DNA from: VXYL01 sp964348085
GTDB lineage: Bacteria > Pseudomonadota > Gammaproteobacteria > Pseudomonadales > Azotimanducaceae
DNA length: 13,166 bases
Direction of reading: 5' to 3'
Assembly: GCA_964348085.1 (NCBI GenBank)
Contig: CAYGBI010000091.1
Span: 1 to 13,166 of the forward strand
The translations under genes were made by a program, and so were the position numbers. Of this stretch, positions 1 to 6,210 are shown piece after piece. The notes beneath the pieces were generated by a model. That model was not told the DNA's origin, ran no database searches, and worked only from the letters and a program-made list of their open reading frames with translations. Each line of letters begins with the position of its first letter. Position 1 is the first letter of the stretch.

Positions 1-131
1 GGAGGTCCGGGAGCCCAATCATTAATTCAACCCATTTTTGGTACAGGACACTAGGACCGCCGCTGAAGGCGAGCGAGTCAGCACTGCCGCAGTCGGTGTA
101 TCGTACCCGCTCTTCTCTCTAGGGGTCGGCA

Positions 132-1082
132 ATGGCGGTCGCTCTTGGCATTCACATCGGTCAACAAAATCTCTCCATGCAGGAGATGCGCAGTCTTTGG
201 CGGCGGCTGGACGCTGCCGGCGTCGACTGGATTTCGGTGTGGGACCACTTCTACGAAGCGCCGTACCAAGGGGGGACGCAACCGCACTTCGAGGCGCTAG
301 CCACGCTCGCCGCGCTCGCCGCGGACACCGAACGGGCGCGTATCGGTTGCTTGGTGTTCTATGTGGGTTATCGCAATCCGGCGTTGCTCGCAAAGGCGGC
401 GGCCACGCTCGATCATCTGTCCGCCGGCCGGTTCGAGTTGGGTTTGGGCGCCGGCTGGCACATCCACGAGGCGTCGGCTTACGGCTACCCGTTTCCGGAC
501 ATCGGCACTCGCTTGGATATGCTGGACGAAGCTGCGGAGATCATCAGGCGCCTCCTAACCGAAGAGCGCACGACGTTCTCCGGCACGCACTTTCAAGTGG
601 ACGACGCCGCCTGTCTACCCAAGCCTCTGCAAGCGAGGTTGCCGCTGTGGATCGGCGGGCGGGGCGAGAAGCGCACCTTGGAGATCGCCGCGCGCCGCGC
701 CGACGGCTGGAACGCGGCCTACACGAGCGCGCAGGAATTCGGGCGCCTGAACGGCGTGCTGGACCACTGGTGCGACGAGGACAACCGCGATCCGAAGGCT
801 ATCCGTCGAGGCGCCAACGTCGCGTTCCACATGGCCTTGGACGACTTGGGCGTGGCCCGGGAACGCGCCAAGCTCGCCGCCGATTGGGGCGGACAGGCGG
901 AGCGCGTCGGTGCGGGCGCATTGCTGTGTACGCCGAGCGAAGCGTTGGACAACATCATGGCTTACGTGGAGAACGGCGCCGACGCCATCAATATCGCATT
1001 GCGCGCGCCGTGGGACGCGGACGCGCTAGAGGCGTATCTTGGCGAGGTGATTCCGGCCGTGCGAAAAGCCGCTGGCTGCTAG
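132..1082 (+). CDS. LLM-class flavin/F420-dependent oxidoreductase
   Basis: This 316-aa protein belongs to the luciferase-like monooxygenase (LLM) superfamily, cytoplasmic TIM-barrel enzymes that use FMN or coenzyme F420 for hydride transfer. Visible hallmarks are the N-terminal strand LGIHIG (residues 5-10), the SVWDHF motif (35-40), GLGAGWH (104-110), PLWIGGRG (171-178) and RADGWN (189-194). The length is normal for the family. The ATG at 132 is preceded by AGGGG about 6 nt upstream and places the barrel strand at the expected distance from the start. It resembles the F420-type subgroup more than FMN alkane monooxygenases, but the cofactor cannot be settled from the sequence and the substrate is unknown. 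It stands alone on its strand and faces a membrane-protein gene. A second, clearly different LLM paralogue lies at 2791. Family assignment is firm; the specific reaction is not. Confidence 0.92.
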   Translation: MAVALGIHIGQQNLSMQEMRSLWRRLDAAGVDWISVWDHFYEAPYQGGTQPHFEALATLAALAADTERARIGCLVFYVGYRNPALLAKAAATLDHLSAGRFELGLGAGWHIHEASAYGYPFPDIGTRLDMLDEAAEIIRRLLTEERTTFSGTHFQVDDAACLPKPLQARLPLWIGGRGEKRTLEIAARRADGWNAAYTSAQEFGRLNGVLDHWCDEDNRDPKAIRRGANVAFHMALDDLGVARERAKLAADWGGQAERVGAGALLCTPSEALDNIMAYVENGADAINIALRAPWDADALEAYLGEVIPAVRKAAGC

Positions 1083-1117
1083 ACGGATTCGAGCATCCAC
1101 CGGAAACAACGGCGAAA

Positions 1118-1151
1118 GGGTGGGAAGGGGTAAGAAGGAGTAAGTGGGGGG
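1118..1151 (+). other. G-rich tract between convergent genes
   Basis: The spacer between two gene 3' ends carries G runs of 3, 3, 4 and 6 on the plus strand (1118-1120, 1122-1124, 1127-1130, 1146-1151), separated by 1, 2 and 15 bases. A G-quadruplex is possible but the last loop is long. No hairpin-plus-U-run terminator was seen here, so the tract may only be a purine-rich spacer. Confidence 0.3.
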
Positions 1152-1169
1152 TTAAGAAGCGCGTGACGG

Positions 1170-1598
1170 TTACGGTAGCGGTCGGGAGGTCTGGGAAGCC
1201 CGGAGGGAAGCTAGCACCGGGTTCCTGTCGTGGGCTTGTCGGCGACCCCGTTCACACTCTTCGCTCGCCTTCATCCGACAACTGTACTCGGACAACACCG
1301 GGATCATGGCGAAACCGGCGAACAGCAACCCGACGGCGCCTACGGCTTCGTGTGGCTGCCAGTACCATCCCGGCTGCAAGGTGGGCACCAATACGAAGAA
1401 CTGGGCGAAGTAGGAGAACATCGCCGCGGCCGAGACCAAGGCCAGCACCCGCACCATCCATGTGCTCAGCCAGTGTTTGAACGCGATCGCCGCCAGCACG
1501 GCACCACCAATAAACATCGCTGCGTTCCCGGGTTCGTCACGGGCGAGCAGCGCGAAAACCAAGAGCGCCACGGCGATAATCGCGTTCACAACCAGCAT
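1170..1598 (-). CDS. small multi-pass membrane protein, unknown function
   Basis: This 142-aa protein has about four hydrophobic helices, near residues 3-19, 26-40, 50-71 and 85-102. They are joined by short loops holding DEPGN (21-25) and the aromatic segment QPGWYWQPHE (75-84). A polar, arginine-rich tail begins after SEYSCRMKAS. No catalytic or transport motif is recognised, and no function is proposed. The regular spacing of helices and absence of stops argue for a real gene. The tail after about residue 112 is low-complexity and charged, so it is the least certain part. The chosen ATG has AGG 6-8 nt upstream and a better GGAGGG further out, so translation signals are only moderate. It converges with the LLM gene on its left. 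To its right is a gap containing tandem repeats. Confidence 0.68.
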   Translation of the reverse strand: MLVVNAIIAVALLVFALLARDEPGNAAMFIGGAVLAAIAFKHWLSTWMVRVLALVSAAAMFSYFAQFFVLVPTLQPGWYWQPHEAVGAVGLLFAGFAMIPVLSEYSCRMKASEECERGRRQAHDRNPVLASLRASQTSRPLP

Positions 1599-1707
1599 GG
1601 CTACCTAAGTTCCCTCCAGCTACCGACTTATTACCAACTTACTGAGCCTGCGCACTGGGAGTCCGCGATTTGCGAGCGCTGTTCAACATCGTCTGTCTAC
1701 CAACATT

Positions 1708-1764
1708 GTCTACACCTACACCCGGTCTACACCCACACACACCCGGTCTACACCTACACACCCG
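1708..1764 (+). repeat. imperfect tandem repeat GTCTACACCYACAC(AC)nCCG
   Basis: Three adjacent units begin with GTCTACACC and end with CCG: 1708-1724 (17 bp), 1725-1745 (21 bp) and 1746-1764 (19 bp). They differ mainly by the number of AC dinucleotides before CCG, which suggests slippage. A further GTCTAC at 1695-1700 hints at an older fourth unit. The plus strand is strongly C/A-biased over this tract. Confidence 0.8.
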
Positions 1765-1864
1765 CGTCTTCCGGCACGTTGCTACGCCGTCATTAACGTT
1801 GCGTGACGGCCTTGTTACGAATATACCCAGTTTCAAGCGCGGATGAACACTCTTGTCCTATCTT

Positions 1865-1893
1865 TTGGTTATAAAAACGAACATAGATATAAA
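1865..1893 (+). promoter_or_regulatory. candidate sigma70-type promoter for the crotonase gene
   Basis: TTGGTT (1865-1870) and TATAAA (1888-1893) are separated by exactly 17 bases inside the most A/T-rich stretch of an otherwise GC-rich region. They lie about 80 bp upstream of the crotonase start. The position and spacing suit a housekeeping promoter. The assignment rests on consensus similarity alone. Confidence 0.35.
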
Positions 1894-1971
1894 CAATGGG
1901 AATTAGCGCCATGCCAAGGATGAAGCGCTACCATTGAACCTTGGCGACGGAGACGGGACGGAAGGTGCGCC

Positions 1972-2742
1972 ATGGCAGTGAAAACAGAGAGACAGGGCGA
2001 GCTTCTGGTCATCAGCATAGACAGGCCGGAGGTCCGCAACGCGATCGACTTCGAAACCGCCACGGCTTTGGCCGAGGCGTTCCGTGCGTTCGACACGGAC
2101 CGGCAGCGCCTCGTCGCCGTGTTGACCGGCGCCGGTGGTCACTTCTGCGCCGGGGCGGATCTCAAGGCGGTCGCCGCCGGACGCGGCAACAGAGTGACCT
2201 TGGACGGCGACGGACCGCTCGGACCGACGCGCCTCATGTTGTCGAAGCCGGTGATCGCCGCCGTGGAGGGGTACGCCGTCGCCGGCGGCTTGGAACTCGC
2301 GCTGTGGTGCGATATGCGGGTGGCGGCGCGGTCGGCGGTGTTCGGCGTTTACTGTCGGCGCTGGGGCGTGCCCTTGGTGGACGGTGGCACCGTGCGCTTG
2401 CCTCGGCTCATCGGGCAAAGCCACGCCATGGACATGATCCTCACCGGACGCGGCGTAAGCGGCGAGGAAGCCCTGCGCATGGGCCTCGCCAACCGGCTTG
2501 CCGACGACGGCGAAGCACTGCATGGCGCGGCCGAAATCGCCACGCAACTCGCCCGCTTTCCGCAGCGTTGCCTACGGAGCGACCGCCGCTCGGTATTGAT
2601 GCAGTGGGGCAAGCCGATGCATGAAGCCCTGCAGCAGGAGGCGTTGCTCGGGCGCGAGGTGATCAAGTCCGGCGAGACCGTCCACGGTGCGAGCCGCTTC
2701 AACGCCGGCGCCGGCCGGCACGGCGACTTCACCAACATATAA
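1972..2742 (+). CDS. crotonase-family (enoyl-CoA hydratase-like) protein lacking canonical catalytic glutamates
   Basis: This 256-aa protein has the crotonase fold. The two oxyanion-hole segments that bind the acyl-CoA thioester are clear: HFCAGADLKA (57-66) and AVAGGLELA (102-110). The trimer-core signature GGTVRLPRLIG (138-148) is also present. Aligned by eye to rat mitochondrial enoyl-CoA hydratase, the position of catalytic Glu144 is C128 in FGVYCRRWG, and Glu164 is D154 in HAMDMILTG. Ordinary 2-enoyl-CoA hydration is therefore doubtful; isomerase, hydrolase, decarboxylase or another CoA-thioester reaction is possible. The CRRWGVPLVDGGT pattern resembles a crotonase subgroup usually just annotated as hydratase. 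The ATG has GGAAGG (1960-1965) 6 nt upstream. An LLM oxidoreductase follows 48 bp downstream, so the two probably share a transcript. Confidence 0.9.
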   Translation: MAVKTERQGELLVISIDRPEVRNAIDFETATALAEAFRAFDTDRQRLVAVLTGAGGHFCAGADLKAVAAGRGNRVTLDGDGPLGPTRLMLSKPVIAAVEGYAVAGGLELALWCDMRVAARSAVFGVYCRRWGVPLVDGGTVRLPRLIGQSHAMDMILTGRGVSGEEALRMGLANRLADDGEALHGAAEIATQLARFPQRCLRSDRRSVLMQWGKPMHEALQQEALLGREVIKSGETVHGASRFNAGAGRHGDFTNI

Positions 2743-2790
2743 TCCAATAATCCAACCCTTGACTGAGCGAGGGTAGAGAGGAGAGAAGCG

Positions 2791-3654
2791 ATGGCATTCA
2801 GCGGTGTCGAGAACGCCAAGTTCGGCGTCAGCATGTTCCCGACGGATTACGGGATGCAGCCCGTGGAACTCGCCAAGGCGGTCGAAGAGCGCGGTCTGGA
2901 CAGCCTGTTCTTTCCCGAACACACCCACATTCCGGCGAGCCGGGCAACGCCCTTTCCCGGTGGCGGCGAATTGCCGAAGCAGTACTGGCACGGCCACGAC
3001 CCTTTCGTCGCCCTTGGCGCCTGCGCGGCGGTGACGGAGCGCATCCTGCTCGGCACCGGGATTTGCCTCGTCATCGAGCGCGATCCCATCACGCTGGCGA
3101 AGGAGATCGCGTCCCTGGACATGATATCGGGCGGCCGTGTGGTCCTCGGTATCGGCGCCGGCTGGAACCGGGAGGAGATGGAGAACCACGGCGCCGACTA
3201 CCGGCAGCGCTGGGCCATCACCCGCGAAAAGGTGCTGGCGATGCGTGAAATCTGGACCAACGACGAGGCCGAGTACCACGGCGAGCATGTCGACTTCGAC
3301 CCCATTTGGTGCTACCCCAAGCCCGTGCAGGAAAACGGTCCGCCGATATGGATCGGCGCCAATTCCAAGTGGGTATTCGAGCGCATCGCGGACTACGCCG
3401 ACGGCTGGATGCCGATCGGCGGCTTGGGTTCCGGCAACATGGACCGGCTGCGCGCCGCGATGAACGCCAAGGGCCGAAAGGTGGACGATCTGGACTTGGC
3501 GCTGTTCGGTGCGCCGCCAAACCCGGAGCAACTCGTCGGACGCATCGACCAAGGCTTCGACCACTTGGTCTTCGGCCTGCCGTCGGCGCAAGCCGACGCG
3601 GTGTTGCCGGTACTGGACCGCTACGCGAAGGTGGCGGCGGAAGTAAAGGCCTAA
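2791..3654 (+). CDS. LLM-class F420-dependent oxidoreductase (TIGR03619-like)
   Basis: This 287-aa protein is a second LLM-superfamily TIM-barrel oxidoreductase. Distinctive segments are FFPEHTHIPASR (40-51), the PFPGGGELPKQYWHGHDPF stretch (54-72), GIGAGWNREE (120-129), PPIWIGANS (184-192) and YADGWMPIG (202-210). This layout matches from memory the F420-dependent family known as TIGR03619. Its extended loop after the first strands distinguishes it from the protein at 132, so the two are not recent duplicates. The substrate is unknown. The ATG is preceded by GGAGAG about 6-11 nt upstream. The gene follows the crotonase and probably shares its promoter, suggesting a joint role in an acyl-CoA or xenobiotic-like pathway. 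Its stop codon overlaps the stop of the convergent VOC gene. Confidence 0.92.
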   Translation: MAFSGVENAKFGVSMFPTDYGMQPVELAKAVEERGLDSLFFPEHTHIPASRATPFPGGGELPKQYWHGHDPFVALGACAAVTERILLGTGICLVIERDPITLAKEIASLDMISGGRVVLGIGAGWNREEMENHGADYRQRWAITREKVLAMREIWTNDEAEYHGEHVDFDPIWCYPKPVQENGPPIWIGANSKWVFERIADYADGWMPIGGLGSGNMDRLRAAMNAKGRKVDDLDLALFGAPPNPEQLVGRIDQGFDHLVFGLPSAQADAVLPVLDRYAKVAAEVKA

Positions 3655-4094
3655 GCCGGGGATCGTCGGGCGCGGACGGGCACGAGTTCCGTCAGAATGC
3701 CGCCGGCGCTCTTCGGGTGAAAGAACGCCACATTGACCGAATCGCCGTCGGGCCGCCCGCCCAAATCGATTTGCCGCAACCCTCGCGCCCGTAGCCGAGC
3801 CGCTTCGGCGGCGACGTCGTCGCAAGCGTAGCCCCAATGGTGCAGACCGGGGCCGAAGCGCTGCAGATATTTGTAGGTGCCTGATTCGGGAACCACCGGC
3901 ACCAACACTTCGATTTGCGTATCTCCGTCGCTGATCTGGAAGAAGTAGTTGTGGGTGCCTTCGGGAGCGAAATAGGCGCCGTCGGGAAGCGGGGTTCGTT
4001 GATCCAAGAGAAAGCCAAGCTTGTCTTGGAGCGTGGTCATCGCTTCGTCGATGCTGCCGGCGACGACGCCAATGTGGTCGAGTCCTACGATCAT
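3651..4094 (-). CDS. VOC-superfamily protein, methylmalonyl-CoA epimerase-like
   Basis: This 147-aa protein is a glyoxalase/VOC metalloenzyme with the repeated beta-alpha-beta-beta-beta module. It starts GLDHIGVVAGSIDEA (4-18) and carries DTQIEVLVP (58-66), LHHWGYACDDV (84-94) and the C-terminal FFHPKSAGGILTELV (125-139). That last motif is close to the FLHPKS.GG.L.EL signature of methylmalonyl-CoA epimerase. Likely metal ligands are H7, E62 (or Q60), H85 or H86, and E136. The family interconverts (S)- and (R)-methylmalonyl-CoA. The ATG at 4094 was chosen over the much longer upstream open frame because it begins the domain exactly and has GGAGA 6 nt upstream. The gene sits 26 bp downstream of threonine dehydratase and is probably co-transcribed. 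A related lactoylglutathione-lyase-like function cannot be excluded. Confidence 0.88.
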   Translation of the reverse strand: MIVGLDHIGVVAGSIDEAMTTLQDKLGFLLDQRTPLPDGAYFAPEGTHNYFFQISDGDTQIEVLVPVVPESGTYKYLQRFGPGLHHWGYACDDVAAEAARLRARGLRQIDLGGRPDGDSVNVAFFHPKSAGGILTELVPVRARRSPA

Positions 4095-4120
4095 GCGAAA
4101 TCTCCGTGCGGTCGCGTCCG

Positions 4121-5326
4121 CTACGTTAGCGAGCGGGCATCGTAACCGGCTTTGGCAAGCGACGTGAGTACTTCGTCCACTTGCTCTTCGCCGCGCATCT
4201 CCAGCACGAGCTCGACCAAGGTTGCTCGCGCGGAGGAAGCGCCAAACGCCCGTTGGTGGACGATGTCGACGATGTTGCTGTCGAGTTCGCCGAGCATTCG
4301 GGTGAGTTCCGCCAATGCTCCCGGCACGTCGGGAATCTCGACCGCCATCCTTACCAGCCGTTTGCTGCGCACTAGGCCCCGTTGCAGCACGGAGGATAGG
4401 ATCATCATGTCTATGTTGCCGCCGGTGACCACGAGGGCGGTCTTGCCGCGGGCGAGCGAAGGCGTCTGCTGCACTGCCGCGAGTGCGGCGGCGCCAGCGC
4501 CCTCGGTGACCGTCTTTTCCACTTCCAAGAGCGTGAACACCGCCCGTTCGATGTCTCGTTCGGCGACCGTGACTAGATCGTCCACCAGTTCGCGGATGAT
4601 CGGCATGGTCTTGCTTCCGGGCGCTTCCACGGCGATGCCCTCGGCCACGGTGCCTGGCCTCGACGGCACCGGAGGGCGGCCGTGGAACAGATCCGCAGCG
4701 GCGCTGAAGCGTTGCGCTTGCACGCCGATGATGTCGATCTCCGGTCGTAGCGCCTTGGCGGCCGTGGCGATGCCGGCGATCAAGCCGCCGCCGCCCACCG
4801 GCACGACGATGGTGTCCAAGTCCGGGATCTGCTCGAGCATCTCCAAGCCGAGGGTGCCTTGACCGGCGATCACCGCCTCGTCGTCGAATGGATGCACGAG
4901 GTGCAAGTCTCGCTCGGCGGCCAACCGCTCGGTGAACCCTAGCGTCTCGGCGAAGCGGCTGCCGTGCAGCAGCACTTCGGCGCCGAAGACGCGCGTTTGC
5001 CGCACTTTGGCGTTCGGCGTATGGCGTGGCATCACGATGGTTACGGGTACGCCCAACCGGGTGCCGTGGTAGCTGAGCGCTTGGGCGTGATTGCCGGCGG
5101 ACATGGCGATCACGCCGCGGCGGCGTTCGTCGGCGGGGAGCAGCAGCAGTCGATTGAGGGCGCCGCGTTCCTTGAACGACGCCGTGAACTGCTGGTTCTC
5201 GAACTTCAGATAGAGCGCCGAGCCGAGCCGCTCGGACAGCACCGTGGACCGAGACAGCGGCGTCTGCGCGATGTTGTCGCGAATACGTCCGCGCGCCCTC
5301 TTGATGGCTGCGAGGGTTACCGCCAT
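4121..5326 (-). CDS. ilvA: threonine dehydratase (threonine ammonia-lyase) with C-terminal ACT domain
   Basis: This 401-aa PLP enzyme deaminates L-threonine (often also L-serine) to 2-oxobutyrate plus ammonia in the cytoplasm. The catalytic domain spans roughly residues 1-320. The Schiff-base lysine K52 lies in SFKERGA (50-56). Other cofactor contacts are SAGNHAQ (76-82), the phosphate-binding VGGGGL (177-182) and TGGNID (301-306), with EGAGAA at 275-280. A single ACT-type domain follows (about 325-400, starting RMAVEIPDVPG). This gives the roughly 400-aa architecture of single-ACT threonine dehydratases, distinct from long two-ACT biosynthetic IlvA and from short TdcB. The name ilvA is used loosely. 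The VOC/epimerase gene follows 26 bp downstream. No strong ribosome site precedes the ATG at 5326. A small palindrome (5329-5340) sits just upstream. Confidence 0.94.
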   Translation of the reverse strand: MAVTLAAIKRARGRIRDNIAQTPLSRSTVLSERLGSALYLKFENQQFTASFKERGALNRLLLLPADERRRGVIAMSAGNHAQALSYHGTRLGVPVTIVMPRHTPNAKVRQTRVFGAEVLLHGSRFAETLGFTERLAAERDLHLVHPFDDEAVIAGQGTLGLEMLEQIPDLDTIVVPVGGGGLIAGIATAAKALRPEIDIIGVQAQRFSAAADLFHGRPPVPSRPGTVAEGIAVEAPGSKTMPIIRELVDDLVTVAERDIERAVFTLLEVEKTVTEGAGAAALAAVQQTPSLARGKTALVVTGGNIDMMILSSVLQRGLVRSKRLVRMAVEIPDVPGALAELTRMLGELDSNIVDIVHQRAFGASSARATLVELVLEMRGEEQVDEVLTSLAKAGYDARSLT

Positions 5327-5328
5327 GC

Positions 5329-5340
5329 CACGGTCCCGTG
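5329..5340. promoter_or_regulatory. short palindrome upstream of threonine dehydratase
   Basis: CACGG-TC-CCGTG forms a perfect 5-bp-arm inverted repeat immediately 5' of the threonine dehydratase ATG, in the 52-bp divergent spacer shared with the flavodoxin-like gene. Its position suits an operator or an mRNA leader hairpin. The arms are short, so chance is a real alternative. Confidence 0.25.
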
Positions 5341-5370
5341 TTAGTTTCGGCGCATGCTACACCCGCTGAC

Positions 5371-5402
5371 GAACGCGAGTGACGGCGAACGCGAGTGACG
5401 GC
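5371..5402 (+). repeat. perfect 16-bp tandem duplication at the 5' end of the flavodoxin-like gene
   Basis: GAACGCGAGTGACGGC occurs twice back to back, at 5371-5386 and 5387-5402. Because 16 is not a multiple of three, the duplication shifts the reading frame. An ATG at 5354 reads 14 codons and then hits TGA inside the second copy. With one copy removed the same ATG would read straight into the flavodoxin domain. Confidence 0.9.
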
Positions 5403-5882
5403 CGGAGCGCGCCCGTTCCCGACAAGCGGCTGCTCATCGTCTATCACACGCAAACGGGGCACACCCGGGCGATGGCGGAAGCCGCATACCGTGGCGCCAC
5501 CGACCCACTGATCGAAGGTGTGGCGGTGCGCATGAAGCGGGCGTACGAAGCCGACGCGGACGACCTGCTGTGGAGCCAGGGCCTGCTGCTCGGCACGCCG
5601 GAGAACTTCGGCTACATGTCCGGTGGCATGAAGGACTTCTTGGACCGCACGTTCTATCCGGTGGAAGGCAAGATTCAGTCGCTCCCGTACGCCATCTTCA
5701 TCAGCGCCGGCAACGACGGCAGCGGTGCGCTTCGGGCGATCCGCCGCATCGCCGGCGGCTACCCTTTCCGCGAAGTGCAGGAAGCCGTAGTCGCCCAAGG
5801 CGAGGTCCGGGAATGTCACTTGAACGCCTGTCGAGAACTGGGGATGACGCTGGCCGCAGGCTTGGCAGCGGGCATCTACTAA
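5379..5882 (+). CDS. flavodoxin / NADPH-dependent FMN reductase-like protein
   Basis: This 167-aa protein has a flavodoxin-like fold that binds FMN. Strand one and the phosphate loop are KRLLIVYHTQTGHTRAMAE (16-34). The second flavin loop is LGTPENFGYMSGGMKDFLDR (71-90) and the third is SAGNDGSGAL (109-118). It probably acts as a small cytoplasmic quinone or flavin oxidoreductase; the partner is unknown. The open frame begins at a GTG (5379) within a tandem duplication, without a good ribosome site. This suggests the native start was the ATG at 5354, now out of frame because of the 16-bp duplication. The catalytic domain starts at about residue 15, so either start would give an intact core. 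It diverges from threonine dehydratase. The two genes may share regulation but need not share function. Confidence 0.85.
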   Translation: MTANASDGRSAPVPDKRLLIVYHTQTGHTRAMAEAAYRGATDPLIEGVAVRMKRAYEADADDLLWSQGLLLGTPENFGYMSGGMKDFLDRTFYPVEGKIQSLPYAIFISAGNDGSGALRAIRRIAGGYPFREVQEAVVAQGEVRECHLNACRELGMTLAAGLAAGIY

Positions 5883-5918
5883 CTCACCGAACCCACCTTT
5901 CGGCCGCCCGTTCTCGCA

Positions 5919-6147
5919 TTGGGGACACCCACCTTCGCTTGGGGACACCCACTTCCACTGCGCATTGGGGACACCCACTCTGGGTTTGTGGGTGGTGGGT
6001 GTCCTTTGGAAGCAGCCGTGGTGCGCGTTGGGGACACCCACCTTGGGGTTGTGTCTCGGTGTCACGCCGGTGTCGTGCGCATTGGGGACACCCACTCTGC
6101 GTGTGCGTTTGGGGACACCCACTCTGGGTTTTGGGTGGTGGGTGTCC
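5919..6147. repeat. REP-like cluster of TTGGGGACACCCAC
   Basis: Six direct copies of the 14-mer TTGGGGACACCCAC start at 5919, 5939, 5965, 6028, 6082 and 6109. They are often preceded by GC(A/G) and several are followed by TCTG. Two inverted copies of the core, GTGGGTGTCC, lie at 5995-6004 and 6138-6147. Mixed orientation, intergenic location and hairpin pairing are typical of REP/BIME elements mobilised in trans by IS200-like RAYT transposases. No such transposase is in the window, so mobilisation is inference. A degenerate cluster of the same core occurs at 12973-13029. Confidence 0.85.
5965..6012 (+). repeat. REP hairpin unit A
   Basis: GGACACCCAC (5969-5978) pairs perfectly with GTGGGTGTCC (5995-6004) as a 10-bp stem around a 16-nt G-rich loop. 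Together with the flanking bases it forms a unit of about 48 bp. The unit recurs almost identically at 6109-6155. It lies 82 bp after the flavodoxin-like stop and could cap or terminate that transcript, although no U-run follows. Confidence 0.75.
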
Positions 6148-6155
6148 TTTGGGAG
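6109..6155 (+). repeat. REP hairpin unit B
   Basis: This unit is a near-identical copy of unit A. GGACACCCAC (6113-6122) pairs with GTGGGTGTCC (6138-6147) over a 15-nt loop. Differences from unit A are confined to one or two bases in the loop (GGGTTTTGGG versus GGGTTTGTGGG) and one after the right arm. Preservation of both arms implies recent duplication or copying. Confidence 0.75.
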
Positions 6156-6179
6156 CGTTTTTGGGAGCGGAGCCTCGGA

Positions 6180-6210
6180 GGCAGCCACTTGGGTGCTTCC
6201 TTCGGCTGCC
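6180..6210. repeat. 7-bp-stem inverted repeat upstream of the stress-protein gene
   Basis: GGCAGCC (6180-6186) is complementary to GGCTGCC (6204-6210) across 17 bases. The flanks CGGAG and CGGAG are the same on both sides, not complementary. No U-run follows. It may be a weak leader hairpin or chance in GC-rich sequence. Confidence 0.3.

Larger units (their letters stand above)
1599..1971. other. 373-bp divergent intergenic region
   Basis: This gap separates the leftward membrane protein from the rightward crotonase gene, so it must hold promoters for both. It contains an AC-rich tandem repeat (1708-1764) and a markedly A/T-rich stretch around 1855-1900 with a candidate promoter. Apart from a 13-codon reading frame (1896-1937) without a convincing ribosome site, no gene was seen. 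Confidence 0.6.

Noticed and set aside
38..1480. 480-aa plus-strand open frame overlapping the first LLM gene
   Set aside because: The peptide is Arg/Gly-rich and domainless, as expected for a shifted frame of a GC-rich gene. The overlapping 132-1082 frame has complete family motifs.
1896..1937. 13-codon reading frame (MGISAMPRMKRYH) before the crotonase gene
   Set aside because: No Shine-Dalgarno sequence precedes it and it shows no leader-peptide feature such as repeated codons with a terminator.
132..3654. Biosynthetic gene cluster anchored by two LLM oxidoreductases
   Set aside because: No synthase, carrier protein or other assembly enzyme is present. LLM and crotonase genes are common in general catabolism.
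2572..3837. 421-aa minus-strand open frame opposite the second LLM gene
   Set aside because: It is antisense to a gene with clear LLM motifs and has shadow-type composition with no recognisable domain.
5919..6147. CRISPR array
   Set aside because: Repeats are short, in mixed orientation and irregularly spaced (about 20 to 63 bp between starts), with self-similar spacers and no cas genes.
4095..6188. Very long minus-strand open frame extending the VOC gene upstream to a potential 845-aa protein
   Set aside because: Upstream of 4094 it runs antisense or out of frame through threonine dehydratase and the flavodoxin gene. It becomes a low-complexity arginine-rich peptide and then VGVP repeats from the REP array. 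Only the last 147 codons form a domain.
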